Notes under the pieces: generated by a model | Told to the model about the DNA's origin: nothing | What the model saw: the letters and a program-made list of their open reading frames with translations, nothing else | Databases searched by the model: none | Part shown: piece by piece, positions 15,247 through 23,423 of the stretch | Layout: each line of letters begins with the position of its first letter | Position numbering within the stretch: the first letter of the stretch is position 1 | Assembly (NCBI GenBank): GCA_964353405.1 | Contig: CAYGWJ010000288.1 | Span: 1 to 24,347, forward strand | Direction of reading: 5' to 3' | DNA: 24,347 nucleotides | Source: JBGLNJ01 sp964353405 | GTDB lineage: Bacteria; Chloroflexota; Anaerolineae; Fen-1058 | Translations under genes and position numbers: made by a program

Positions 15247-15309
15247 GTACGGGCTGGATTCGAGGCTTGGGCCGGAATTGCCTCAAGGCTCGAATCCAGT
15301 TGACCGTAC
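15247..15309 (+). repeat. Stem-loop in the metalloprotease 5' leader
   Basis: GTACGG (15247-15252) pairs with CCGTAC (15304-15309). CTGGATTCGAG (15254-15264) pairs with CTCGAATCCAG (15289-15299), and CTT (15266-15268) with AAG (15285-15287). The result is a long interrupted stem with a ~16-nt loop near the mRNA 5' end. No known riboswitch class is recognised. It may be a regulatory leader or a relic of a recombination site. Confidence 0.65.
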
Positions 15310-15398
15310 ATGCAATCGGAAACCACTCTAAATACGCAACCGATTTCTTGTTAGCCGCTAGGTCGGGCAGACCCGGCTCCGTTAAGATGGAGGATACT

Positions 15399-18300
15399 AT
15401 GTTGCACTTACGACCTTTCCAAGCTACGTTCACTATACTCGTCCTCTCACTGCTATTTGTTAGCGCTGCAACGGTTGCACATGGCAGTACTTCAATCGGA
15501 CAAGAGCCTGCGTCAACTCCAACTCCTCCATCTCAATCTAACATCGATCTCTTATTGCCCAACGATATAATGCAACCGGTAAAACAAGGAGCTTACGGCC
15601 CACTATCCGTGACTGCCGCGGGTTACAAAGTCGTGCCTATTCTATTTGTGCCCAACGACCTAATCCCAAATGAAGCTCTCCTGGAATTCGTAAACAAACA
15701 GATGCAATTGATCCAGAGATGGTATGGAGAGCAACTTCGTGACCGGACCTTCGATCTCGAACCAGCACGAATAGTGACGGGGACGCATCCTTTGAGCTAC
15801 TACTATGGACAGTGTTATCCTCCCAACACATCATGCGGATGGGGCTACGAATTATGGAATAACATCTTTAGCGATCTTTCTGGGTTAGGCTACCCATGGC
15901 AAAGCAATCGGATACATGGCGTGTTTTTCCAGCACGATGGCGCGGGTGGACCTTGGCTGGGAGGTGGTAACCAGTTTCTAGTTGCTATTGATCCTGATAA
16001 TGTGATCGGAGACTGTCTGTATTCGGGCTGTGCCGTGAGAGTCAGTGAGGGTGGCGCGGCCCACGAACTGGGGCATGCGTTCGGTCTTCCTCACACTCTC
16101 GATGACCCAGAGGGCTCGCCCGGTAAATCGCTCATGAACTATGGGTTCTATGCCTTCCCACGTGCCACCTTCGTTAACACCTCAATCAATCCTGAACGCG
16201 ACGTACTCTACGCCTCCCCCTTCATGACGGTAATGTTGAGTTTAACGGATGGCGGTTTTGAGGATTGTTTGACCTTCTGGACTGTCTCCTCGGGATCACC
16301 ATCCTGTACCACCGCTTCACATCGATCTGGCCTATCGGCGCTGCAGCTTTCACCAAGTGCTAGCCAATACCAGTTAAGCCAAGATATGTCGGCATTAGCA
16401 GGGCAGGTTTACGAAGTAACAGGTTGGGTGAACGTTTCATCACAAACGAGTAGTTTTAGCTTACAAGTTCAAGTTCTGGCACTTTCTACAACCGGAGAGG
16501 TACTATCAACCTTTATTGCTACAGACCATACAAGCGCTACCAATGACTGGGCACGTTTCGGTGGCTCAGTGACGATGCCACTTGGAACCACCAATGCACG
16601 TATCCAGATTGTTGCACAAGGATTGGGAGCCATAGTTCACATCGATGACGTCCAGTTCCGCTTAGCGCAGCAAGTTCCGCCGGCTCCGTTGCCGATGTTT
16701 TATAACGATTACGATGCCGTTCCGACACTCCAACCCACACTAAGATGGGCAGAAGTTACTTTTGCAACGTCTTTTCGTGTCCAAGTCGCCTCCGACAAAG
16801 GGTTCAACTCGCTCATTGCCGATGCCACTACTCAATCGCCCTTCTATACCCTTTCAAGTGGATTGACTTACAACACACGTTACTTTTGGCGTGTTAAAGC
16901 GATCAATGGTGCAGGAGAGAGTGACTGGTCACTTATCTGGAGCTTCATCCCACGCTCTGAGGACGATTACCACAATGATGAGTTTGAAACGGGTACGTTG
17001 GATAGCGCTTGGTCTTGGATAAGAGAAGATGCCAGTCATTGGTATTTCGGAGGGCCGTCGGGGCGCCGAGGATATGGTTATCTTGGAATTACCACCCAGG
17101 TTGGCGATCTTCAAAGCGGGAATAACGCGAAGAACCTTCTGCTTCGGAATTCTCCGTCCGGTGATTTCGAGGTAAGCACCAAGGTCGATTTTTGGGAACC
17201 TCCAGACGCTAATTACCAGCAGGGTGGCCTCCTGATCTATCAGAACGATCAGAGCTATGTTAAGCTTACGCGGATCTACAGTGGTACCTACGGGCTTGAA
17301 TTGCAGGCTGAAGCCAGTGGCGCGATCGTTTACCAATACTTCACACCCATGTGGGACTCCGTACCTATCAAGATCGCCCGTACAGGTAATTCTTATAGTG
17401 GCTACTACAGCCCGGACGGTATCGTTTGGAAGAGACTAGGTCATCCAATTACTGTGAATTTGACCAATCCTAAGATAGGATTGGCAGCTTATAGCGTGTT
17501 GGATGTTAAGCAGATTACGGCCTATTTCGACTGGTTCCGCGTCACGCCCCGCTGCTACGAGATCACTACAAGTGTCTCTCCATCGTCAAGCGGCACTGTT
17601 ACGAAAAGCCCAGGAGACTGCAATGGCGATGTCGGCTACAGCATTAGCTCTTCAGTAACGATCTCAGCCAACCCAAGTCTCTTATATGCCTTCACCGCAT
17701 GGAGCGGCGATGTCACCGGGACGGCAAACCCCATTGATGTGACGATGAACAGTGATAAGACGATTACTGCGAACTTTGCTTTTGTAGGGACACCCGTCGT
17801 CCCCAGTATTACACTGCAGCCGACGAACCAAACCGTGAATGCAGGGCAGACGGCGACGTTCAGTGCGGCGGCAAGCGGCGATCCCGCGCCGACCGTGCAG
17901 TGGCGGGTGAGCACGGATGGCGGCGCGACGTGGGCCAACATCCCCGGTGTGACCTCCACCACGCTGAGCTTCACGGCGACATCCGCCGACAACGGCAAGC
18001 AGTATCGTGCCGTGTTTACGAACGTCGCGGGTACGGCTACGACGACCGCTGCGACTCTGACGGTCATGGCCATCAACGTCTTCCCACAAAACGGTATCCT
18101 CGACAACTTTAACCGGGCCAACGGCGCGCTGGGAAGCAACTGGGATGGCAAGACCGGGATCGGCGCCTACAAGATCGTCGGCAACCAGGTGGAGGTGAAA
18201 AACGGCGGGCCGCTGTACTGGAAGCCGAGCAGCTTTGGCGTCAATCAGGAAGCCTTTGTCAAGCTGACAAAGGTGGACCGGAGCGCGAGCGACCAGGACC

Positions 18301-19139
18301 TTTTGCTGAAAGTGCAGGGCGGCGCCAGCCCCAGATGGACCAAGGGCGCGATCCAAGTTCGGTATGCCGCCAAGGCCAGAAGCGGCGCTGGCGCAGTCCG
18401 TGTCGACACCTATCGGCCGAGTCGCGGCTGGTTAACCTATCCGCAGATCACGGTGACGTTCAGCGACGGTGACCAACTCGGCGGGCGAGCGCTTGCCAAT
18501 GGAAACGTCGGAGTCTACAAGAACGGCGCACTCGTCGGCACGGTCACGATGAACGCGTCTGATCGAACCTTCTTCAACAGTAAAGGCGGCGCGATTGGAC
18601 TGTTGTTCTACAACGGCCGCGCCATCTTTGATAACTTTGGCGGAGGAAATGTGACGCCGGGTGTCAATTTCATCGCAAATGGGGGTTTTGAAGAAGGCAC
18701 TTATTCTCAGAGCGGCGATCCAGTTGGCTGGACTCGTGATATATGGGACTGGCCCAACGCAACCTTAACTTGGGACAACTCGCATTCCTACGAGGGGAGC
18801 AAGAGCGCGAAGATCACCGCGACTGTACCCAACGACGCCCGATGGATTCAAACCGTGTCTCTTCAGCCAAACACTAACTACCGCTTATCTGGCCAGATCA
18901 AGACGGAAGGAGTAGCGCATGCCGACGGCTCGGTTATAGCAGGCGCGAATCTGGGTTTGTACGGTACTTGGGAATATACCGCCGGCTTATTTGGCACAAA
19001 CGATTGGACCACCGTTAGTATGCAGTTCAATTCGGGCGACAGTACATTTGTGGTGATTGCATGTCGACTCGGTTACTGGTCGGGTACAGCCACTGGTACA
19101 ATGTGGTGTGATGATATACGACTTGAGCCTGTACAATGA
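15399..19139 (+). CDS. Secreted multidomain metzincin-type metalloprotease
   Basis: A 1246-aa secreted protein. GGAGG 5 nt before the ATG at 15399, directly followed by a signal peptide (1-29, FTILVLSLLFVSAATVAHG), sets the start; the frame stays open upstream to 15198, inside the promoter. The peptidase domain (~60-280) has the zinc motif HELGHAFGLPH (H222, E223, H226, H232) and a downstream Met-turn-like LMNYG (M246), as in metzincins. Then follow a jelly-roll carbohydrate-binding-like domain (~285-423), an fibronectin III-like domain (~428-518), a DUF1349/LamG-like domain (~526-716), an InlB-B-like repeat (~720-795), an Ig-like domain (~802-890), a second LamG-like domain (~900-1085) and a CBM4/9-like jelly roll (~1090-1246). 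It probably degrades extracellular or surface protein. GC is lower than in flanking genes, except for a GC-rich block at ~17800-18650. Confidence 0.85.
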   Translation: MLHLRPFQATFTILVLSLLFVSAATVAHGSTSIGQEPASTPTPPSQSNIDLLLPNDIMQPVKQGAYGPLSVTAAGYKVVPILFVPNDLIPNEALLEFVNKQMQLIQRWYGEQLRDRTFDLEPARIVTGTHPLSYYYGQCYPPNTSCGWGYELWNNIFSDLSGLGYPWQSNRIHGVFFQHDGAGGPWLGGGNQFLVAIDPDNVIGDCLYSGCAVRVSEGGAAHELGHAFGLPHTLDDPEGSPGKSLMNYGFYAFPRATFVNTSINPERDVLYASPFMTVMLSLTDGGFEDCLTFWTVSSGSPSCTTASHRSGLSALQLSPSASQYQLSQDMSALAGQVYEVTGWVNVSSQTSSFSLQVQVLALSTTGEVLSTFIATDHTSATNDWARFGGSVTMPLGTTNARIQIVAQGLGAIVHIDDVQFRLAQQVPPAPLPMFYNDYDAVPTLQPTLRWAEVTFATSFRVQVASDKGFNSLIADATTQSPFYTLSSGLTYNTRYFWRVKAINGAGESDWSLIWSFIPRSEDDYHNDEFETGTLDSAWSWIREDASHWYFGGPSGRRGYGYLGITTQVGDLQSGNNAKNLLLRNSPSGDFEVSTKVDFWEPPDANYQQGGLLIYQNDQSYVKLTRIYSGTYGLELQAEASGAIVYQYFTPMWDSVPIKIARTGNSYSGYYSPDGIVWKRLGHPITVNLTNPKIGLAAYSVLDVKQITAYFDWFRVTPRCYEITTSVSPSSSGTVTKSPGDCNGDVGYSISSSVTISANPSLLYAFTAWSGDVTGTANPIDVTMNSDKTITANFAFVGTPVVPSITLQPTNQTVNAGQTATFSAAASGDPAPTVQWRVSTDGGATWANIPGVTSTTLSFTATSADNGKQYRAVFTNVAGTATTTAATLTVMAINVFPQNGILDNFNRANGALGSNWDGKTGIGAYKIVGNQVEVKNGGPLYWKPSSFGVNQEAFVKLTKVDRSASDQDLLLKVQGGASPRWTKGAIQVRYAAKARSGAGAVRVDTYRPSRGWLTYPQITVTFSDGDQLGGRALANGNVGVYKNGALVGTVTMNASDRTFFNSKGGAIGLLFYNGRAIFDNFGGGNVTPGVNFIANGGFEEGTYSQSGDPVGWTRDIWDWPNATLTWDNSHSYEGSKSAKITATVPNDARWIQTVSLQPNTNYRLSGQIKTEGVAHADGSVIAGANLGLYGTWEYTAGLFGTNDWTTVSMQFNSGDSTFVVIACRLGYWSGTATGTMWCDDIRLEPVQ

Positions 19140-19215
19140 GTCATTTGCAGGTAATGTCCATGAACGCGGCTAAGTCGCGGTCGGCGGGGCGGGCGACCGC
19201 CCCGCCGCCGTTCCC

Positions 19216-19249
19216 GAACCGTGCATGAAAGTTTCCCTTCACACGGCTC
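19216..19249 (-). ncRNA. Group II intron domain V
   Basis: The 34-nt minus-strand segment begins GAGCCGTGTGAAGGGAAACT and ends GCACGGTTC. This is the conserved length and shape of domain V: lower stem GAGCCGTG/CACGGTTC, bulge and a GAAA-capped upper stem. Confidence 0.88.
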
Positions 19250-19298
19250 TTCAGACGAAAGGCTGTTGTCACACTTGCGCCTGCGCGCAGTGCAGGTG

Positions 19299-19779
19299 TC
19301 AGTACTGTTTTGAGTGAGCAACGTCATGGCAGTGGGCGTGTAGCAGGACGGGATTGGCTAGGTCATTGTTGTTATGGTTGCCGTCCTGATGATGCACTTC
19401 CAGCACATCCTCTGCCCGCTGCGCGAACGCAATCCGCAGTGCGGGCAACGTCCGTGCTGCTGCTTTAACAACCAGATTACCCGTTTCGGCTTGGTCGGGT
19501 CATGCCCCAACCGTGCGCCCCAATACACCCAATCGCCATTGAACGGACTCGCGTCACCCTTGAGCTTGATGTGCCCGCCTTCGGCGCGATGCGCGTATCG
19601 TCATAGCGTTCAAGCGTACTTGTCCCATCCGTGAACTCGACGCGGAGATTGACATACTTCCAGTACCGAGCGTAACGCCATCTGCCCCACTGGTGCGGGT
19701 GGCGAAAGTGCGCCCAGAGCCACAACTGCTCGAACACCCGATGGTCAAGTTTGCTGAAGGTCTCTTTGGCGACATCAGC
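19299..19779 (-). pseudogene. C-terminal remnant of group II intron reverse transcriptase/maturase with HNH domain
   Basis: Three frames together give the end of an LtrA-type protein. First comes the maturase segment VAKETFSKLDHRVFEQLWLW...HFRHPHQW...YWKYVNLRVEF. After a shift near 19577 comes HIKLKGDASPFNGDWVYWGARLGHDPTKPKRVIWLLKQQHGRCPHCG. After another shift near 19438 comes FAQRAEDVLEVHHQDGN...NDLANPVLLHAHCHDVAHSKQY and stop at 19299. The CPxCG and HH...N...HCH pattern is the HNH endonuclease zinc/catalytic site. Two single-base frameshifts and the missing catalytic palm (YADD region) make it non-functional. Confidence 0.85.
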
Positions 19780-19906
19780 CCCCCCTGCGAAACGCCTCTT
19801 GCTCATTCTGTGCTAAAATAGTACGAGCCCACGAGTTGATCCGGGCGGCTGTTTTTCATAAGTGAGCTCTATGCCCAATTGCGATAAGCGCTAGGCCATC
19901 CGCGAT

Positions 19907-21730
19907 ATGCCCATTCACCTTCTCCCCAATGACCTCGTCTCACGAATCGCCGCCGGCGAAGTCGTCGAGCGGCCCGCGTCTGTCGTCAAGGAGCTCGTCG
20001 AAAACGCGCTCGACGCGGGCGCGACCGACATCCGCGTCGAGGTCATGCAGGGCGGTCGCAAGCTCATCCGGGTGAGCGACAGCGGCGCAGGCATCCCGGC
20101 GGCTGAGGTTGAATTGGCGTTCACACGCCACGCCACCAGCAAGATTGCCTCGGCCGACGATTTGAGCCGCATCAACACGCTCGGCTTTCGCGGCGAAGCG
20201 CTCGCCTCGATCGCGGCGGTGGCGCACGTGACGTGCGTCACCCGTGCGCGGGGGGAAGACATCGGCACGCAGTTGCGCGTGAGCGGCGATTCGCCTTACG
20301 GCGTCACTGAGCGCAAAGGCATCGGCGCGCCGCCCGGCACCGTCATCTCCGTCGAAGATTTGTTCCACAGCATCCCGGCGAGACTCAAGTTCCTCAAAGC
20401 CGAAGCCACGGAGCGCCGTCACATTGACGGGCTGGTGACGCGTTATGCGCTGGCCTATCCCACCGTCCGCTTCCGCCTGACGCACGATGGCCGCGCCGCG
20501 TTCGAGACGGCGGGCAGCGGCAAATTGATTGACGTGCTGATTGCGGCGTATGGAATCCAGGTGGCGCAGGGAATGCTGGCTGTTGAAGCCAACCTGGATT
20601 CCGTTGCCGTGTCCGGCTACGTGAGCTCCCCTTCGCTTTCGCGCGCCAACCGCAATGACCTGACCTTGTTCGTCAACGGTCGCTGGGTGCAGGAGCGCAA
20701 CCTCACTTTCGCCGTCGTGCAGGCCTATCACTCGATGCTCATGGCAGGCCGCTACCCGCTGTGCTTTTTGCGGGTCGAGCTGCCGCCGGAAGAGGTGGAC
20801 GTGAATGTCCACCCGGCCAAGTCCGAGGTGCGCTTCCGCGATCCTGATCAGGTCTTTCGCGCCGTGCAGCGAGCCGTGCGCGCCGTCGTCGTCGAACGCA
20901 CACCTGTGTCGAGCGTTCCACTCACAACACGGCAAACCACACCCGGCGAGACGGCCTGGCCCTCTCCCGACGACGCCAACCGCCTCGAACGATTGCGCTC
21001 ATTGGGCACAACCATCCCATCTGCGCCTCTGCCGGTTCAGATTTCGATGCCGACGTCCAGCCTGTCCCCGCGTCTTGACCAGGTGCAGTCGCAGACGCTT
21101 CCAGAATCTCTTGACTCTAATCCCCCATCTCCAATACCCAATGCCCAATCTCCCATCCCCGCCCTGCGCGTGCTAGGTCAGGTCGGCACAACCTACATCG
21201 TGGCCGAAGGGCCGGAGGGAATGTATCTGATTGACCAGCACGCCGCTCACGAACGTGTGCTGTATGAAAAATTCATGAACGAGCGCGCGCGGCACAGCCT
21301 TGTCATTCAGAATCTACTAGAGCCGCAAACGGTAGAAGTGCCCATCGAAAGCGCTGGGCTATTGGCCGAGCACGTGGACGTGCTGGCAGGCATCGGGCTG
21401 ACGCTCGAACCGTTTGGGGGGACAACTTTTCTATTGCGGAGCGTCCCGGCGGTCGTCGCGCGCGAGGACCCGCAGAGCGTGGTGAATGATCTGGTCGCAG
21501 AAATTGACGCTGGGGATGCGCCGATGGAAGCCGGTGAGGAAGCCCGGCTCGTCCTCCGCGTGTGCAAGCGTGCTGCCATCAAAGCCGGGCAGACGTTGAC
21601 GATGGCCGAGATGCAAGAGCTGATCCGCCAGCTCGAAGCCTGTGCCTGGCCCCGCACCTGCCCGCACGGTCGTCCAACCATGATCCACTTCCGCGCGGAT
21701 CAATTGGCGCGAGAGTTCGGTCGGCGGTGA
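19907..21730 (+). CDS. mutL: DNA mismatch repair protein MutL (endonuclease type)
   Basis: A 607-aa protein with the GHKL ATPase N-terminus: IAAGEVVERPASVVKELVENALDAGA (Glu32/Asn33), DSGAGI (58-63), ATSKI and TLGFRGEAL (91-99). A proline/serine-rich linker follows (~335-420). The C-terminal dimerisation/endonuclease domain has DQHAAHERVLYE (from D443) and CPHGRP (585-590). The DQHA(x)2E(x)4E-type metal site marks MutL proteins that nick DNA themselves, as in bacteria without MutH. It works with MutS, which is not in this window. The ATG at 19907 fits the family start (MPIHLLPNDLVSRIAAGE); the ribosome binding site is weak. It is complete and intact. Confidence 0.96.
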   Translation: MPIHLLPNDLVSRIAAGEVVERPASVVKELVENALDAGATDIRVEVMQGGRKLIRVSDSGAGIPAAEVELAFTRHATSKIASADDLSRINTLGFRGEALASIAAVAHVTCVTRARGEDIGTQLRVSGDSPYGVTERKGIGAPPGTVISVEDLFHSIPARLKFLKAEATERRHIDGLVTRYALAYPTVRFRLTHDGRAAFETAGSGKLIDVLIAAYGIQVAQGMLAVEANLDSVAVSGYVSSPSLSRANRNDLTLFVNGRWVQERNLTFAVVQAYHSMLMAGRYPLCFLRVELPPEEVDVNVHPAKSEVRFRDPDQVFRAVQRAVRAVVVERTPVSSVPLTTRQTTPGETAWPSPDDANRLERLRSLGTTIPSAPLPVQISMPTSSLSPRLDQVQSQTLPESLDSNPPSPIPNAQSPIPALRVLGQVGTTYIVAEGPEGMYLIDQHAAHERVLYEKFMNERARHSLVIQNLLEPQTVEVPIESAGLLAEHVDVLAGIGLTLEPFGGTTFLLRSVPAVVAREDPQSVVNDLVAEIDAGDAPMEAGEEARLVLRVCKRAAIKAGQTLTMAEMQELIRQLEACAWPRTCPHGRPTMIHFRADQLAREFGRR

Positions 21731-21736
21731 ACCGCC

Positions 21737-22426
21737 TCACGTGCCCAGCCACCACCGCGTGATGGACTGTCCCCAGAACATGGCCACCAGTCCGCCCAGG
21801 ACGAGAAATGGCCCATAGGGAATCGCCGTCCGCAGGGTGACGCGGCGGCTGAGAAGCAGGATTGCGCTGAACAGTCCGCCCATCAACACACCCAGCATCA
21901 CCGCCACCAACGCGCCGGGGAAACCGACGGCCAGGCCGACGAAGGTGGACAGCGTCACATCGCCCATGCCCAGCGCAAGCTTGCCCGGGTAAAGCACTGC
22001 CGCAAGACCGTAAGCCAAGCTAAAGAACACCAACCCCACCACACCTCCCAGCAGCGCCGCTTTCCACGTCATCCAGTCCACAAAGAAACTGGCGAGGAGC
22101 GCCACGAGAATGGCGGGCAAAATAAAGCGGTGAGGAATGAGACGATGTTCCAGATCGGTCGCCGTGACGAGGACGAGGACGGAGATGTAGACACAGTCCA
22201 ACGCCGCCCGCCAGGTCAAACCAAAGCGGCAAGCTGCCAGACCAAACAGAAACGCAGTGACCAACATCAGCCGCAGTGCACGTTGAGGAACATCAGGAGA
22301 GCCGGGACGCTCACGCTGAACCTGGTCGGCCAGCGCGTTCAACCCCAAGCCTACGCCCAGGCCGATGATCATGAGCAACGAGGGCCAGAGGACAGTCAGG
22401 AGTGCGAGAATCGAATCGGATGACAT
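21737..22426 (-). CDS. Type IV prepilin peptidase-like protein (A24 family), no methyltransferase domain
   Basis: A 229-aa multi-pass membrane protein with both catalytic aspartates of A24 peptidases: Asp91 in VTATDLEHRLIP and Asp156 in GMGDVTLSTFVGLAVGFPG. It also has a late IPYGPFLVLGG motif. The N-terminal cysteine-containing N-methyltransferase region of full-length PilD is absent, so it is closer to short archaeal or minimal prepilin peptidases. It should cleave leader peptides of type IV pilin-like proteins. The ATG at 22426 is chosen because the promoter at 22455-22483 lies upstream of it; the open frame to 22483 begins inside that promoter. It converges on mutL, leaving a 6-nt gap. 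Confidence 0.88.
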   Translation of the reverse strand: MSSDSILALLTVLWPSLLMIIGLGVGLGLNALADQVQRERPGSPDVPQRALRLMLVTAFLFGLAACRFGLTWRAALDCVYISVLVLVTATDLEHRLIPHRFILPAILVALLASFFVDWMTWKAALLGGVVGLVFFSLAYGLAAVLYPGKLALGMGDVTLSTFVGLAVGFPGALVAVMLGVLMGGLFSAILLLSRRVTLRTAIPYGPFLVLGGLVAMFWGQSITRWWLGT

Positions 22427-22454
22427 GTGCCGCCAGCAGTGTTTGATGGCGGCT

Positions 22455-22483
22455 AATGTATCACGTGAATTATCAATTGTCAA
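22455..22483 (-). promoter_or_regulatory. Promoter of the prepilin peptidase gene
   Basis: Minus-strand TTGACA (22478-22483), 17-nt spacer, TACATT (22455-22460). The -35 box is one half of the palindrome core; the mirrored half serves the divergent gene. The start site near 22448 leaves a leader of about 22 nt. Confidence 0.6.
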
Positions 22484-22502
22484 TTGACAATTGATGATTC
22501 AC
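22465..22502. repeat. 38-bp palindrome between divergent genes
   Basis: Two 19-nt arms meet with no loop at 22483/22484 and differ at one pair only. The inner 24 bp (22472-22495) are a perfect palindrome built of CAATTG words. It carries TTGACA on both strands. Confidence 0.9.
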
Positions 22503-22512
22503 ACGGTACAAT
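22484..22512 (+). promoter_or_regulatory. Promoter of the multi-pass membrane protein gene, possibly leaderless
   Basis: TTGACA (22484-22489), 17-nt spacer, TACAAT (22507-22512). The expected start, about 7-8 nt after the -10 box, falls on the ATG at 22520, so the mRNA may have no leader. The ATG at 22511 lies within the -10 box and cannot be the start if this promoter is used. Confidence 0.7.
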
Positions 22513-22519
22513 GCCGCGC

Positions 22520-23353
22520 ATGTTCGAAAAACGCCCGACGCTCATCCCCGGCCGCCAACGCCTGAGCGTATTCATTGGCCTCATCCTGCTTTGCCTGGTG
22601 CTGACGCAGTTTATCGAGTTGCCCACGCGCACGCTGGCAGTGACAGTCTTGGGCTCGCCGTTGGGCGTTGACCTGGACGCCGGCTGGCTGATGGCGGTGC
22701 TGCTCGCCAGCCTGGTCTGCACCGGCACGGATGCGCTGGTGCGCACTCATCCGCGCGCACAGGAAGTGAGCCCACGGTATACATTTGTGTACTGGATCTT
22801 GCCCGGTCTGTTGGGTGTGGCGGCGGCGCGCTTGCTGTCTGCACCGATGGCGCGTTCCGTGTGGGTGGCGGGACTCGCCGCCACCGGCGGACTCTTTGCC
22901 ATCGTCCTCACCGCCGAGTATACCACGGTGGACCCGGTGGCGCCGATTTACCCTCAAGCGCGGCTGTTCCTCAACGTCATCGCCTACACGCTGGCCTTTG
23001 TTGTGTTCATCCTGGTCTACCAGACACGCGGACGCAGCCTCGTCACCGCCACGGCGATGCTGGTCATCTCTTTCGCTCTGGCGCTCGACCTGCTGTGGCA
23101 TGCCGGGGCCAAGCTCGGCCAGACGTTCTTGTTGGCCGCGGCCGTGGGAATGGTCCTGGGTGAAGCGAGCTGGGCGATGAACTATTGGCAGTTGAGTGCG
23201 TGGTCAGGCGGGATGCTGCTCATGCTGGTCTTTTACGTGATGACGGGCATCGCCTCCCAACACTTGCAGGGCAAACTCTCGCGCCAGGTACTGTTCGAGT
23301 TCTTGGTCGTGGCCGTTGTGGGAATCGCCGTGCTGATGGTATTCCGTCCATGA
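22520..23353 (+). CDS. Multi-pass membrane protein, DUF5656-like
   Basis: A 277-aa protein with about seven to eight hydrophobic segments (e.g. LSVFIGLILLCLVLTQF, WLMAVLLASLVCTGTDALV, YWILPGLLGVAAARLL, VWVAGLAATGGLFAIVLTAEY, FLNVIAYTLAFVVFILVY, ATAMLVISFALALDLLWHAG, FEFLVVAVVGIAVLMVF). No transporter or enzyme motif is recognised. The layout resembles DUF5656 proteins of Chloroflexota; that assignment is from memory. The start at 22520 is chosen because the promoter's -10 box covers the upstream ATG at 22511. It is transcribed away from the prepilin peptidase and ends at a strong hairpin terminator. Confidence 0.75.
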   Translation: MFEKRPTLIPGRQRLSVFIGLILLCLVLTQFIELPTRTLAVTVLGSPLGVDLDAGWLMAVLLASLVCTGTDALVRTHPRAQEVSPRYTFVYWILPGLLGVAAARLLSAPMARSVWVAGLAATGGLFAIVLTAEYTTVDPVAPIYPQARLFLNVIAYTLAFVVFILVYQTRGRSLVTATAMLVISFALALDLLWHAGAKLGQTFLLAAAVGMVLGEASWAMNYWQLSAWSGGMLLMLVFYVMTGIASQHLQGKLSRQVLFEFLVVAVVGIAVLMVFRP

Positions 23354-23373
23354 TCAAACTTGAGAGGAGAATC

Positions 23374-23410
23374 AAAAGCGCCCCGACATGCTTCATGTCA
23401 GGGCGCTTTT
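23374..23410. terminator. Bidirectional rho-independent terminator
   Basis: 17-nt arms (23374-23390 and 23394-23410) pair with one wobble-type mismatch around a CTT loop. The stem starts AAAAGCGCCC and ends GGGCGCTTTT, followed by CCTTTT, so it works in both directions. It separates the convergent genes ending at 23353 and 23424. Confidence 0.88.
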
Positions 23411-23423
23411 CCTTTTCAGCCAA

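Larger units (their letters stand above)
19160..19800 (-). mobile_element. 5'-truncated group II intron relic
   Basis: Read on the minus strand, this holds the 3' part of a reverse transcriptase/HNH gene with frameshifts, then a recognisable intron domain V (19216-19249). A GC-rich domain VI-like stem follows (arms GGCGGGGCGG at 19183-19192 and CCGCCCCGCC at 19197-19206). A TTAGCC segment could hold the branch-point A, and the 3' end ...CGTTCAT at about 19160 fits the AY rule. All of the 5' ribozyme domains and most of the reverse transcriptase are missing. It ends about 20 nt from the metalloprotease stop codon and fills most of the 19140-19906 gap; 19801-19906 shows nothing clear. Confidence 0.85.

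Noticed and set aside
15247..15309. attC recombination site next to the integrase relic
   Set aside because: The stem lacks the RYYYAAC and GTTRRRY boxes; GTTGACC near 15300 does not fit the consensus.
19940..20935. Minus-strand open frame within mutL
   Set aside because: It lies inside the conserved MutL ATPase coding region and shows no family similarity.
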